From: Sipunculus nudus
Taxonomy: Eukaryota > Annelida > Sipuncula > Golfingiida > Sipunculidae
Length of the DNA stretch: 64,000 nucleotides
Assembly: GCA_026874595.1 (NCBI GenBank)
Contig: JAPPUL010000068.1
Location: 1,999,001 to 2,063,000, forward strand
Reading direction: 5' to 3'
Below, in pieces: positions 45,484-54,685 of this stretch. The stretch's first letter is position 1. Each line of letters starts with the position of its first letter. A program made the translations under genes and the position numbers. A model generated the notes under the pieces. The model saw only the letters and a list, made by a program, of their open reading frames with translations. It was not told the origin of the DNA and did not search any database.

Positions 45484-46473
45484 ATGGGTAGATATTATTA
45501 TTTAGTTATTTCTTTTATTTTATTAGTGTTCATGCAGTTTAATTGTAGTAGGGGTAAGTTCATAACGATAGGTACAGGTGGACAAACAGGAGTATACTAT
45601 CCTGTTGGACAGAATATATGTAAATTGGTTAATGCAAAAGAAGATGATTATGGAATAAAGGCAACAGCAGAGTCAACAGCCGGTTCTGTATATAATGTCA
45701 ACACGGTATTAGCAGGAGGGATTGATTTTGGTATTGCGCAGTCTGACATACAATACTTAGCTTATGCAGGACTTGGCGATTGGGAAAAGAAGGGAAAACA
45801 AAGTGATTTAAGGTCTTTATTTTCACTTCACGCAGAAGCTTTGACATTGATAGCATCTGTTGACAGTGGGATAGAAAATGCTCTTGGCTTAAAGGGCAAG
45901 CGTGTCAATATAGGGTTGCCTGGAACAGGGCACAGAAGGAATGTAGAGGATTTATTATCGATTGTAGGATTATCGGTAAGTGATATAAATGAAAAAGCAG
46001 TTAAACCTATAAGCTCTTCTAGATTAGTACAAGATGAAAGACTTGACGCTTTTTTCTATACAGTAGGACATCCGAATGGAAGTATAAAGGAGGCAACATC
46101 AGGTAGAATAAAGGTAAGGCTTGTATCACTTGATGAGTCAGTTATTAATAAGCTGGAAAATAAGTATTCTTATTATACAAAGGCAACGATACCGCGGGCC
46201 TTGTATCCCAATAGTGCAAACACATCAGATGTAAATACAATAGGGGTTAGGGCAACATTAGTAAGTTCAACAAGAGTAAGTGAGGAGATTGCCTATATAG
46301 TTACCAAAGAGGTTTTTGATAATTTTGATGAGGTAAGGAACTTTCATCCTTCTTATGCTTTGTTAAAGAAGGAAGACTTACTTAAAGGCTTATCAGCACC
46401 TATACACAAGGGAGCGTTAAAGTATTATAAAGAAGCGGGTTTGCTTGATAAGATAGATAAAAGACTAAGATAA
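45484..46473 (+). CDS. TAXI-family TRAP transporter receptor
   Basis: 329 aa. N-terminal signal with a non-standard lipobox (FMQFNC, C21). The TAXI signature is clear: FITIGTGGQTGVYYPVG near 26-42 and ESTAGSVYNVN near 60-70. It binds a small carboxylate in the periplasm and delivers it to the fused permease encoded next. SD ggagg precedes the ATG. Substrate unknown; lactate, sulfolactate or dicarboxylates are options given the upstream genes. Confidence 0.88.
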   Translation: MGRYYYLVISFILLVFMQFNCSRGKFITIGTGGQTGVYYPVGQNICKLVNAKEDDYGIKATAESTAGSVYNVNTVLAGGIDFGIAQSDIQYLAYAGLGDWEKKGKQSDLRSLFSLHAEALTLIASVDSGIENALGLKGKRVNIGLPGTGHRRNVEDLLSIVGLSVSDINEKAVKPISSSRLVQDERLDAFFYTVGHPNGSIKEATSGRIKVRLVSLDESVINKLENKYSYYTKATIPRALYPNSANTSDVNTIGVRATLVSSTRVSEEIAYIVTKEVFDNFDEVRNFHPSYALLKKEDLLKGLSAPIHKGALKYYKEAGLLDKIDKRLR

Positions 46474-46523
46474 ATCTTTATATTAAGCTAAACAAGTCAA
46501 ACAATGAAGAGGAGAGACATACA

Positions 46524-48545
46524 ATGAAAGATAGATCTAGGCCTGTGGGTGATGATGAGAAGTCATTTTCTATAAAGGACTATCTTAGTAATAAGACATT
46601 ATTTGTACTAGGTTTAGCATGGGCTATATTTCAGCTACTTATAGATAGAGTAGTTATAGTAGACGAGATATACATACGTGCTATTCACCTTGGTTTTGCT
46701 ATCTCATTTATATTTGTCTATACATCTTCAAAGCTTTTTGCTAGTACAGATACAAAGTTAGGCAAGGTAATAAACTATAGTTTAGCTATAATAGGAGGGC
46801 TTAGTGCATTATATATAATAATGGACTGGCCGGATGTTAGTAAGCGAAGTAGCGATCCATTAGCACTAGATTTAATAGCAGGCTTAGTGCTCGTAATACT
46901 ATTGCTGGAGGCAACAAGACGAGCAGTAGGGCCTGCCTTACCAATTATAGCGATAGTATTTTCAATATATGCTTTTCTAGCTCCTTATCTACCTGGCGTA
47001 TTAAGTCATAGTGGGATTGATTTTAACAAATATTTATCCCAAACCTCATTATCAACAGAAGGTATATATGGAATACCTCTTGATGTTTCAGCCTCAATAG
47101 TATATTTATTTGTATTATTTGGCTCTATTATGGACAAAGGTGGAGCAGGTAAGTTTTTTATTGATCTAGCCTTATCACTTTTTGGGAGGTTTAGGGGCGG
47201 TCCTGCAAAGGCTTCGGTAGTATCGAGTGGGCTTACAGGCATGGTATCAGGGTCAAGTATTGCAAATATAGTTACTACTGGAACATTTACTATACCTCTT
47301 ATGAAGAAGGTAGGCTATCCGGCAAAGAAGGCAGCAGCTATAGAGGTTGCAGCTAGTACAGATGGCCAACTTATGCCTCCTATTATGGGGGCTGCGGCTT
47401 TTATAATTGCCGAGTATGTCAATGTAAGTTATATTTCTGTAATAAAAGCAGCTATTATCCCTGCCCTAGCATCATATTTTGCACTATTTTACGTTACACA
47501 TTTAGAAGCTTTAAAGCTTGGAATGCGCGGTTTATTAAAAGAAGACCTGCAGGCTACTATATCAGTTTTAAAAGAAGGGTTTTATTATTTAATACCTCTT
47601 GGTCTTTTGGTTTACGAACTAATAATTGTAAGACATTCGCCACAAGTAGCTGTATTTTGGTCAATATTGTGCCTTATAGTCGTTATTCTTATTAGAGAAG
47701 TAGTAAACCAGCTTATAAACGCAGAACGACCGAACATACAGCTTATTATTAAAGGCCTTAAGGAAGGTTCTTTAATAATTATAAGTGGAATGCTTGAGGG
47801 ATCAAAGAAGATGGCGCCGGTTGCCTTAGCTACTGCATCTGCTGGCATAATAGTTGGGATTGTAGGTATTGGAATTGGGACTATTATAAATGATGCAGTT
47901 ATAATGCTTTCAGCAGGAAATATAGTATTACTATTAATAATTACAGCAGTAGCGTGCCTTATACTTGGTATGGGTCTGCCAACTACAGCAACATATATTG
48001 TTATGGCAATAATAACAGCTCCTATAATATCTAGTGTTGGCTCGGATTACGGTGTAGAAATACCGTTAATAGCAGCTCATTTATTTTGTTTTTATTTTGG
48101 TATTTTGGCCGACGACACACCGCCAGTTGGCTTAGCAGCTTATACAGCGGCAGCCATTGCCGAATCTAATCCTATTCACACTGGTATACAAGCATTTATT
48201 TACGACATAAGAACAGCTATAATCCCATTTATGTTTATTTTTAATACAGAGTTAATACTTTATGGTATAGATAGTTGGCTAACAGGCATCTTAATTTTTA
48301 TTATGGCAGCTATTGCTTCTTTTTCTTTTGCTAGTGCATTGCAAGGATGGTATGTTACAAAAAATAAATGGTATGATGTGCCATTATTCTTAATAGCTTC
48401 TTTTATACTTTTTCAACCAGGTATAACAGCATCTATATTTAATGTGGAGCATGATTTACGATACTATTTTTATTTGCTTGGTCTATTAATCTTGGGACTA
48501 GTATTTATTATACAAAAGGTTAGAGTTAAAACTACTGCTTCATAG
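46524..48545 (+). CDS. TRAP transporter fused permease (DctQ-DctM, TAXI type)
   Basis: 673 aa with a predicted DctQ-like N-terminal part (about 30-160) joined to a DctM-like part, about 17-19 membrane helices in total. GLTGMVSGSSIANIVTTGTFTIPLMKK-type blocks (GSSIANIVTTG) and GMGLPTTATYIVMA mark the transport domain. Fused permeases pair with TAXI receptors, as here. It starts 50 bases after the receptor gene. Confidence 0.9.
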   Translation: MKDRSRPVGDDEKSFSIKDYLSNKTLFVLGLAWAIFQLLIDRVVIVDEIYIRAIHLGFAISFIFVYTSSKLFASTDTKLGKVINYSLAIIGGLSALYIIMDWPDVSKRSSDPLALDLIAGLVLVILLLEATRRAVGPALPIIAIVFSIYAFLAPYLPGVLSHSGIDFNKYLSQTSLSTEGIYGIPLDVSASIVYLFVLFGSIMDKGGAGKFFIDLALSLFGRFRGGPAKASVVSSGLTGMVSGSSIANIVTTGTFTIPLMKKVGYPAKKAAAIEVAASTDGQLMPPIMGAAAFIIAEYVNVSYISVIKAAIIPALASYFALFYVTHLEALKLGMRGLLKEDLQATISVLKEGFYYLIPLGLLVYELIIVRHSPQVAVFWSILCLIVVILIREVVNQLINAERPNIQLIIKGLKEGSLIIISGMLEGSKKMAPVALATASAGIIVGIVGIGIGTIINDAVIMLSAGNIVLLLIITAVACLILGMGLPTTATYIVMAIITAPIISSVGSDYGVEIPLIAAHLFCFYFGILADDTPPVGLAAYTAAAIAESNPIHTGIQAFIYDIRTAIIPFMFIFNTELILYGIDSWLTGILIFIMAAIASFSFASALQGWYVTKNKWYDVPLFLIASFILFQPGITASIFNVEHDLRYYFYLLGLLILGLVFIIQKVRVKTTAS

Positions 48546-48573
48546 TTATATTAGTTATTAAAAGGAGAAAGAT

Positions 48574-49221
48574 ATGAAAAAAATGTTAGTATTAAGTATA
48601 GCCTTACTGTTAGTTATAATGGCTAATAATAGCTTTGCCGGTTTTGAGGTTAAAACTTCTGCAAAGGGTGGGGCAACTTTCAACTGGCTTATGCCTGGAT
48701 TCGATAGTACGTTTGATAAGAACGATAACGAGCTTTCTATTGGGCCTTATATTACCGGTACTGGTGGGCTATTTGTTGAATTCGCATATTTGTTTGAAGG
48801 AATATTTATATATGGGATTGGACTTGAGATTGGTGTAGTGTATACCGGAAGAGGGGTGAAGCAGGAGGATACTATAAAAACAGAAGGTCATTATATAGGG
48901 GTTCCCGTTATGCTTAAAGTATCAGGTCCTTTTATAAAATATTTGTGGACGGGAGTTGGCGTATCTTATAATCGATTACTAGCTCACAAGACCCCCCCCC
49001 CTGTAGGTACTGTTATTAATAAAGATCTAGTAGAGCTTATTTATGGGCTGGGATTTTATATTCCTATTACTAGTGTTGTTCAAATTGTTGGGGAGGTGAG
49101 AGGATATTTTGGACTCACTCATTATGAGAAAGTTAATCCTGCTACTAATACCATAACAGGGCTAGGTTCTAGAACTATAGGTTTTGATGTAATGCTTGGT
49201 ATAGCTTTTAAGGTTTATTAA
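48574..49221 (+). CDS. Outer-membrane beta-barrel-like protein with a ten-C tract
   Basis: 215 aa. Signal peptide about 1-22 (cut after SFA). The mature part is glycine- and aromatic-rich with alternating amphipathic strands and ends in a hydrophobic residue pattern (LGIAFKVY), as in small porin or OmpA-like barrels. A run of ten C (48992-49001) encodes a Thr-Pro-Pro-Pro turn, probably in a loop. A one-base change in that run would truncate the protein. It follows the TRAP permease by 28 bases with SD aaaggag. Confidence 0.75.
   Translation: MKKMLVLSIALLLVIMANNSFAGFEVKTSAKGGATFNWLMPGFDSTFDKNDNELSIGPYITGTGGLFVEFAYLFEGIFIYGIGLEIGVVYTGRGVKQEDTIKTEGHYIGVPVMLKVSGPFIKYLWTGVGVSYNRLLAHKTPPPVGTVINKDLVELIYGLGFYIPITSVVQIVGEVRGYFGLTHYEKVNPATNTITGLGSRTIGFDVMLGIAFKVY
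48992..49001 (+). repeat. Poly-C tract (10) inside a surface-protein gene
   Basis: Ten consecutive C in a genome that is otherwise strongly AT-rich. The frame is currently open. Such tracts are typical slippage sites for phase variation of outer-membrane proteins. Confidence 0.95.
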
Positions 49222-49275
49222 AAAAAAGTATAGCTATGTTTAGGCCTATGTTTTGGCACTAGGCCTAGTGGCTAT
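49221..49275 (-). terminator. Candidate intrinsic terminator for the leftward (nusB-side) transcripts
   Basis: taggccta at 49241-49248 pairs with taggccta at 49260-49267 (11-base loop), with an outer atagc/gctat pairing at 49230-49234 and 49271-49275. Read on the minus strand the hairpin is followed within a few bases by ttttttt (49221-49227). It sits just after the end of the broken SH3 gene and convergent with the OMP gene. Confidence 0.55.
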
Positions 49276-49293
49276 ATCAAATCAGAGCTAATA

Positions 49294-49637
49294 TTATTCT
49301 TTTGATAAGTTTCGCCCTTTTATATAATTGAGTAGATTTATAGTATCCTCTTCTTTTTGTGGTACAGGCAAATTAGTTAAATAACCATTTGTACGAAACT
49401 TTAGTTCAATAGCCCTTTAGTCCATCATGTGTATATTTTGTATTAGTCTTCGATAAAATTATTACCTTTGCACCATAAGGAATAGTGTCAATAACTTCTG
49501 CCTTTATGGATGGACTAACACGTATATTAAGAGTTGATGCAATAACGTTTAGTTTTTCATTAACTTTTCTCTATAGTGTATAGTGTATAATTTGATATTA
49601 CAATAAAATAAAAAAACAATAATATTAGCTTAATCAT
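49294..49637 (-). pseudogene. Broken gene for a secreted SH3-like domain protein
   Basis: Three minus-strand frames carry consecutive pieces of one protein. Piece one (ATG at 49637, SD aaggag upstream) is a signal peptide of about 22 residues ending at a stop near 49559. Piece two (about 49406-49561) reads LNVIASTLNIRVSPSIKAEV followed by a GAKVIIL strand, a typical bacterial SH3 (SH3_3) start. Piece three (to the stop at 49294-49296) holds the C-terminal part, with NGYLTNLPVP and an acidic tail. Two frameshifts separate them. It is either a true pseudogene or an error-prone stretch. Confidence 0.65.
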
Positions 49638-49711
49638 AAAGTGTCCTTAATTCTCCTTTTTAATTAATTGTTAGCAAACGTTCTAAGCAGATAGAACAAA
49701 TTAGAATTCCC

Positions 49712-50116
49712 CTACTCTCGTCTAACTCCATCTAATACCCCATTTACAAATCTAAATGATTCATTACTACCGTACTTCTTTGCCAAATCTACTGCTTCGT
49801 CTATTGTCACTTCGAAAGGGATTTCCTTCATATATAAAATCGCATATACTGACATCCTTAGTATACTCAAATCTACTGTTGATATCTGCTCAAATCTCCA
49901 GTTAGATAAATTCGCTCTTATCCTTTCATCTATTACATCTAGATTATTTATTGTTCCCGTTATTAATTCTTTCGCAAACAATTTTATATCTAGCGGTAAT
50001 TTCTCTACTCCCTTTAGCCATGCAAAATTTAATAAATCTGACTTATCTATCAATGTTAGCTCATAAGTGTATAATGCTTGCAGCGTCATCTCACGAGACT
50101 TTGTCCTCTTGCCCAT
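49712..50116 (-). CDS. nusB: Transcription antitermination protein NusB
   Basis: 134 aa all-helical NusB. SREMTLQALYTYE at the N-terminus and DEAVDLAKKYGSNESFRFVNGVLDG at the C-terminus (key part KKYG...FVNGVLD) are diagnostic. It binds boxA RNA with NusE for rRNA antitermination. It follows the parvulin gene by 16 bases in the same direction. Confidence 0.93.
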   Translation of the reverse strand: MGKRTKSREMTLQALYTYELTLIDKSDLLNFAWLKGVEKLPLDIKLFAKELITGTINNLDVIDERIRANLSNWRFEQISTVDLSILRMSVYAILYMKEIPFEVTIDEAVDLAKKYGSNESFRFVNGVLDGVRRE

Positions 50117-50132
50117 AATATAAAAATAAACC

Positions 50133-51200
50133 CTATAAGCCTATATTTATGTAACTTTGCTTCTTTTTTAGCTTTAACATATAATCCAAATATTCTGTAG
50201 CTCGTTTGAATAGTATTTTACTTGCTATAAATCTCTTTGCTTCTAAAAATGATACCTGACGCTCTTCACGCTTATTTAAAAGTTTTACTATATGATAACC
50301 AGTTGCTGAGGATATTATTTTACTTATAGCTCCTATCTTTAGTAGTATCGCGCTGGAGGCTATGTTTGGCTGGATAGCTGATAATGTGTCATAATCGTAC
50401 CATCCAATCCTCCCTCCTTGATATTTTGTTTCTAAGTCATCTGAATATTTCTTAGCTAGGGATTCAAATGTATCTTCTTTATTATCTAATAGGCGCTTTA
50501 TTCGTTTTATTAGTCTCTCTTTTTCTTCTAATCTATCGTATGTATCTTCTCGGGATAGCCTTATTAGAATATGAGATATCAAAAACTGCTCCTTATTATA
50601 AAATGCAGCTTTATTCTCTTCATACACTAATTTTATATCTTCTTCGCGGGGCCTTACTACTAGATTTTCTTTCACTACATATCTTATCAAATTATCTCGA
50701 GTCTTTTTTAGCTTTATTCTATTTTCTATATACTTCTTTTCTATTACTGTAATGGGTGAGACTACTTCTCTTGTTTCACTATTCTTTGCTTCTAACTTAT
50801 CAAGCTCACTCTTTATTTCTTTAGGGTTTACTTCGACATTAAACTCTCTTGCAAGCTGTAGTATTAACTCATTGTCTACCAATATACTAAGAGCTGATTC
50901 CTTACTTAAGCTACTATCTTCTGCACTCTGTTTTTTATAAAAATACTCAAGCTCCGATAACGTTATCACACTCTCATTTATATTTGCAACCACCTTCTCT
51001 ATTATTCTCCCTTCTTCTGCTATAGTATCTTTTTCCTTACCCTTTTTTGCAGATAGAACTATAGATGTTTGCAAAACTTTTGCCTTTAAAGCTCCTTTTT
51101 TATCTAAATCATTTTTACCGTATAAATCATGCTCAAACACAAAAATTAGTTTAAATACTAGAAATAGCAAGATAATCTCTATAAGATAAAATCTTTTCAT
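50133..51200 (-). CDS. Periplasmic parvulin-type peptidyl-prolyl isomerase (SurA/PpiC-like)
   Basis: 355 aa. Signal or anchor at about 5-20; SurA-type N-terminal helical region (about 65-200) with LDNELILQLAREF-like helices; one rotamase domain (about 205-310) with ISHILIRL at the start, ARKYSDD-like KKYSDDLETKYQGGRIGWY and GYHIVKLLNK at its end. It should assist folding of exported or outer-membrane proteins. It lies downstream of the GlsB-like membrane protein gene. Confidence 0.85.
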   Translation of the reverse strand: MKRFYLIEIILLFLVFKLIFVFEHDLYGKNDLDKKGALKAKVLQTSIVLSAKKGKEKDTIAEEGRIIEKVVANINESVITLSELEYFYKKQSAEDSSLSKESALSILVDNELILQLAREFNVEVNPKEIKSELDKLEAKNSETREVVSPITVIEKKYIENRIKLKKTRDNLIRYVVKENLVVRPREEDIKLVYEENKAAFYNKEQFLISHILIRLSREDTYDRLEEKERLIKRIKRLLDNKEDTFESLAKKYSDDLETKYQGGRIGWYDYDTLSAIQPNIASSAILLKIGAISKIISSATGYHIVKLLNKREERQVSFLEAKRFIASKILFKRATEYLDYMLKLKKKQSYINIGL

Positions 51201-51280
51201 AAAATATACTCCGTAATAAATATTACGATTAATTATAAATAATATCCTTGTGCTTTAAAGATAATAAATCTATTTTTATT

Positions 51281-51625
51281 CTAATGTTTTTTGATTTCTT
51301 GACTAAGTACTTTATATATCCAAAGCAGGATAAGTGCTCCTATGAAAGTCGAGAGTAAATCTATTGTAAATACTTTATAAAAATAATCTGTGACTGGTAT
51401 TAAAATTATTTTTAAAAAAGTTCCTCCTAGTATCCCCCCAAATATCCCTACTACTATAGCTCCGTATATCCCTCCAAAAAAATTACGACCCATTACATAA
51501 TAAAATAATATACCTAGTATGCTACCCAGCAATATATAAACTAGGAAGTTTATCCCAATACCAATAATAAGCAATGTATATATCTTATCCATATATCCTA
51601 CCATAACTACATTATTGGCCACCAA
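51281..51625 (-). CDS. Small membrane protein, GlsB/transglycosylase-associated-like
   Basis: Up to 114 aa with three or four hydrophobic helices and Gly-rich GGIYGAIVVGIFGGILGG, resembling the GlsB/YeaQ family of small membrane proteins. The start is uncertain: TTG at 51625, GTG at 51622 (SD ggaggg six bases away) or ATG at 51592, which begins right before the first helix. It overlaps the end of the TPR gene by up to 14 bases. Confidence 0.6.
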   Translation of the reverse strand: MVANNVVMVGYMDKIYTLLIIGIGINFLVYILLGSILGILFYYVMGRNFFGGIYGAIVVGIFGGILGGTFLKIILIPVTDYFYKVFTIDLLSTFIGALILLWIYKVLSQEIKKH

Positions 51626-52373
51626 ATTCCCTCCGTACGTCCAGTATGATGTTAGGATTTAATCTTATTGCTTCTTTTAACGCTAACTTTGCACGCTTAA
51701 TATCTGACATACTCATATATAATTTATATTTACTATATTGTACTATATCTGCCTTATATTTATAGGCAAGAGCTTTATCATAATAATTTATCCTATGCTC
51801 TTCCCTCTCCTCAAGTAAATATTTCCCCTTATAAAAGTAAGCCTTCCCTAATATATATTTTAAATATATCTCTATGTTACTTCCACCACCTCTCTCTCGT
51901 TTTATCTCTTCCTTTATCTGCAATATCAATTCGTCTAACAAATACTTTACTTGCCCAATCTCCTCAAGCTTTAAATATAGTTCTATCTGCAAAAATAGTA
52001 TGTCGTAGTACATTGATTTGTTACTAAATTTGTCCTTATACTTTAATCCTTCTTCTATATCATATAAAGCTTGCACATATAAAGCCTTAGTTTTGTATAT
52101 CCAAGCGCTTAAGTAATATACATCCGCATAATCCACCTTAAGCATTAACGCCTTCTCATACTCATTTAACGCCTTGCCCAATAAGCCAAGTCGCCTATAA
52201 TGATCGCCTCTTGCCTTGTAGTATATCGGACTCTCTTCTAAAATCCTTTTATATCCTACACCATCATCCACAACCTTTTTACCACCCTTTTCGCTTACCT
52301 CTCCATATAATACATTTGAAAACATTTGAAGGAATAAAACCAGTATTAAGATATTTATACTACTTAGCTTCAT
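51612..52373 (-). CDS. Exported TPR protein
   Basis: 253 aa with a signal peptide (about 1-23) and TPR units starting near residue 55 (YRRLGLLGKALNEYEKALML, ALYVQALYDIEEGL). Likely periplasmic. It lies 44 bases downstream of the LysM gene and overlaps the next gene, so it is part of a small envelope operon. No specific family recognised. Confidence 0.7.
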   Translation of the reverse strand: MKLSSINILILVLFLQMFSNVLYGEVSEKGGKKVVDDGVGYKRILEESPIYYKARGDHYRRLGLLGKALNEYEKALMLKVDYADVYYLSAWIYKTKALYVQALYDIEEGLKYKDKFSNKSMYYDILFLQIELYLKLEEIGQVKYLLDELILQIKEEIKRERGGGSNIEIYLKYILGKAYFYKGKYLLEEREEHRINYYDKALAYKYKADIVQYSKYKLYMSMSDIKRAKLALKEAIRLNPNIILDVRREFGGQ

Positions 52374-52417
52374 AAAAACAGCATCCTTATTCTTTTATTT
52401 TATAACAAAAAACCAAT

Positions 52418-53098
52418 TCATAAATATAAATAACCCGGTATCTTCAATACTAGCCCCTTCTTTAGCTTTTTATTATTTCCCAGATTGTTTAATAACGCAA
52501 GATCTATAACCGATACCTTAAGCTTTTTTGCTATCTTACTTAGACTATCACCTGCTTGCACATTATAATAATTACTTTTATTTTGGACCTTCTTCCCCTT
52601 TCGTACAGAAGCTTTTATATTACTTTTGCCTACATCTAATACTAATTTAAAATCTGCTCCTACATCTTTTACAGCTTTTATATATTCTTTACTATATATT
52701 CTATTGCCTGCTTTTGTTCCTGCTTTTGCTCCATCCATACCATCTGTTAATAAAATATTCTTTAGCCCCTTAAAGTCTAATATAGAAACAAAGCTTCTAA
52801 ACTTCTCATCTATATAAAACTTAACCTTATCCTTTACTTCTTTCCACGCTCTAAGAGCATCATCAACACCATAAGACATAACAACTCCTGCTTCCATAAC
52901 TCCCCAGCCACCACCTTCAAAGGCACTCCCTTCTATACTCGGGCTTAATAACATACCCACGAGTATTGTTATTATCGTTAAGTATACCACTCTTTCTAAC
53001 TTCATTAAGCCCACTTTTTTTTGACCTTTACCTCCCTCCACTGCCTTAACATCCTTATATCTAATCCCACATAATTTTCTAGTGTCATTAATTACCAT
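52418..53098 (-). CDS. Membrane-anchored or secreted LysM protein
   Basis: 226 aa from the ATG at 53098, which has gaggg eight bases upstream. An internal ATG at residue 32 would instead give a textbook signal peptide (MKLERVVYLTIITIL), so the start is uncertain. The centre is lysine-rich and unrecognised; the C-terminal 48 residues are a LysM domain (YYNVQAGDSLSKIAKKL) for peptidoglycan binding. It lies downstream of murC. Confidence 0.75.
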   Translation of the reverse strand: MVINDTRKLCGIRYKDVKAVEGGKGQKKVGLMKLERVVYLTIITILVGMLLSPSIEGSAFEGGGWGVMEAGVVMSYGVDDALRAWKEVKDKVKFYIDEKFRSFVSILDFKGLKNILLTDGMDGAKAGTKAGNRIYSKEYIKAVKDVGADFKLVLDVGKSNIKASVRKGKKVQNKSNYYNVQAGDSLSKIAKKLKVSVIDLALLNNLGNNKKLKKGLVLKIPGYLYL

Positions 53099-53215
53099 CT
53101 TTATATCCCTCAGCCTGTTTATAGTATTCTAGATTATTAGTATCGTTTTTATATTATATTACTTAAGATATTTTGTTCTCTACACTACATTATACAAATA
53201 AAGATTATCTGGCTT

Positions 53216-54661
53216 CTAAAGCATATCTTTAAGCAATTCTACTGCTTTCTCATGTATATCTCCGGCTCCAAGAAGTAATAATATCTCTTTATCTTTATTA
53301 AAACTTACAGCTAAATCCGCAAAACCATCTGCAAACTGTTTGAATAACTCTATGTCAAGCTCTACTTTATCTACTACATGCTTATGTCTGTAATCCTTTA
53401 ACAGAACCTCTGCTATCGCTTTGTGGCTTATACTTTTATCCTCTCTCTCCCGGGCTGCGTATATTGAAAGCAAATATATGGAGTCGCTTGGTGATAACGC
53501 CTTTGCAAACTCTTTATAAAATTGTTTTGTCCTGCTATATAGGTGAGGTTGGAATATCGTTATTATTCGACTACCATTGTGCTTTTGCTTTACAGCATCT
53601 AGGACTGACTCTATCTCTTTCGGATGATGCGCATAATCACTATATATTATCTGCCCGCCTTTAAGCTTTCCTAATAGTTCAAGACGTCTGCCTGCATTCT
53701 CAAAGCTTTTTACGCTCTTTTGTACTTCCTCAAGCCCTATCCCTAATAAATTACAAGCCGATACCACCCCAAGGACATTATATACATTATGTGTCCCGTA
53801 TAAAGAACTTGTGAAACTGTATATTCTATCCCTTTTAGCCCTTCTATCCTTTATCTTAAAGCTTGTGCCTTCTACTCCCTTCTTTATATCGTACCCTACA
53901 ATATCATTTCCCTCCCCTAGCCCAAAACAAAGCACTCTTAATCTTTTATATTCTAAAACCTTTTCTACTACTTTTATTACGCTTTTATCATCTCCATTTA
54001 CTATTATACTGCCGTAAAAGGGTATACGCTCTACAAAGTCTTTGAATTCATCCTCTATCCCTTTAAGCGATTTGAAGCAATCTAGGTGATCTAAATCTAT
54101 ATTCGTTATTATTGCGCTTTGTGGCTTATAGGAATATAAAGATTTATACGCCTCGCATCCTTCATATATTGACCAGTCTCCTTTCCCGCAATATACATTA
54201 CTTCCTATATATGAAAGAGTTCCGCCAAGTATTATCAAAGGATCAAAACCTACGTCATACAATACCTTCCCCAATAAGGCGCTCGTTGTCGTCTTTCCAT
54301 GCGTTCCTGTTACTGCAAGCGAATTGTAACCACTTGTTATCTCTCCTAGTAACGTTGCCCGGCTTATTAACTTTAGCCCCCGCCTCTTGCTCTCTTTATA
54401 TTCTACGTTATCCTCGCTTATTGAGGCGCTGTATACAACCGCATACAACCCTTCTAATACTAAATCCTTTCTATGCTCATAACTTATCTTTGCTCCAAGC
54501 TTTATAAGCCGTTTTGTATATTCACTCTCTTTTAGGTCTGAGCCGCTTACCACGAAACCTTCTCTTAATAAGATCTCCGCAAGCCCTGACATCCCTACTC
54601 CCCCTATACCTATAAAATGAAAATGCGCTCCCTTATGATACCTTTTTAAGTATTTTAACAA
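53216..54661 (-). CDS. murC: UDP-N-acetylmuramate--L-alanine ligase
   Basis: 481 aa. MurC adds the first amino acid to UDP-MurNAc in the cytosol. The N-terminal Rossmann loop is HFIGIGGVGMSGLAE (14-28), the ATP loop GTHGKTT (119-125), and the C-terminal domain has DYAHHPKEI and FQPHLYSRT. Length is normal. Other mur genes are absent; it stands alone between TPR/LysM genes. Confidence 0.95.
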   Translation of the reverse strand: MLKYLKRYHKGAHFHFIGIGGVGMSGLAEILLREGFVVSGSDLKESEYTKRLIKLGAKISYEHRKDLVLEGLYAVVYSASISEDNVEYKESKRRGLKLISRATLLGEITSGYNSLAVTGTHGKTTTSALLGKVLYDVGFDPLIILGGTLSYIGSNVYCGKGDWSIYEGCEAYKSLYSYKPQSAIITNIDLDHLDCFKSLKGIEDEFKDFVERIPFYGSIIVNGDDKSVIKVVEKVLEYKRLRVLCFGLGEGNDIVGYDIKKGVEGTSFKIKDRRAKRDRIYSFTSSLYGTHNVYNVLGVVSACNLLGIGLEEVQKSVKSFENAGRRLELLGKLKGGQIIYSDYAHHPKEIESVLDAVKQKHNGSRIITIFQPHLYSRTKQFYKEFAKALSPSDSIYLLSIYAAREREDKSISHKAIAEVLLKDYRHKHVVDKVELDIELFKQFADGFADLAVSFNKDKEILLLLGAGDIHEKAVELLKDML

Positions 54662-54685
54662 CCTCTTATCCCTTTTACTGATAGC

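Noticed and set aside
49241-49267. Paired taggccta elements as terminal repeats of a small mobile element
   Set aside because: Only 11 bases separate them, there is no target duplication, and a hairpin terminator explains them better.
54112-54507. 131-codon plus-strand frame opposite murC
   Set aside because: Fully antisense to conserved murC sequence and without domain features.
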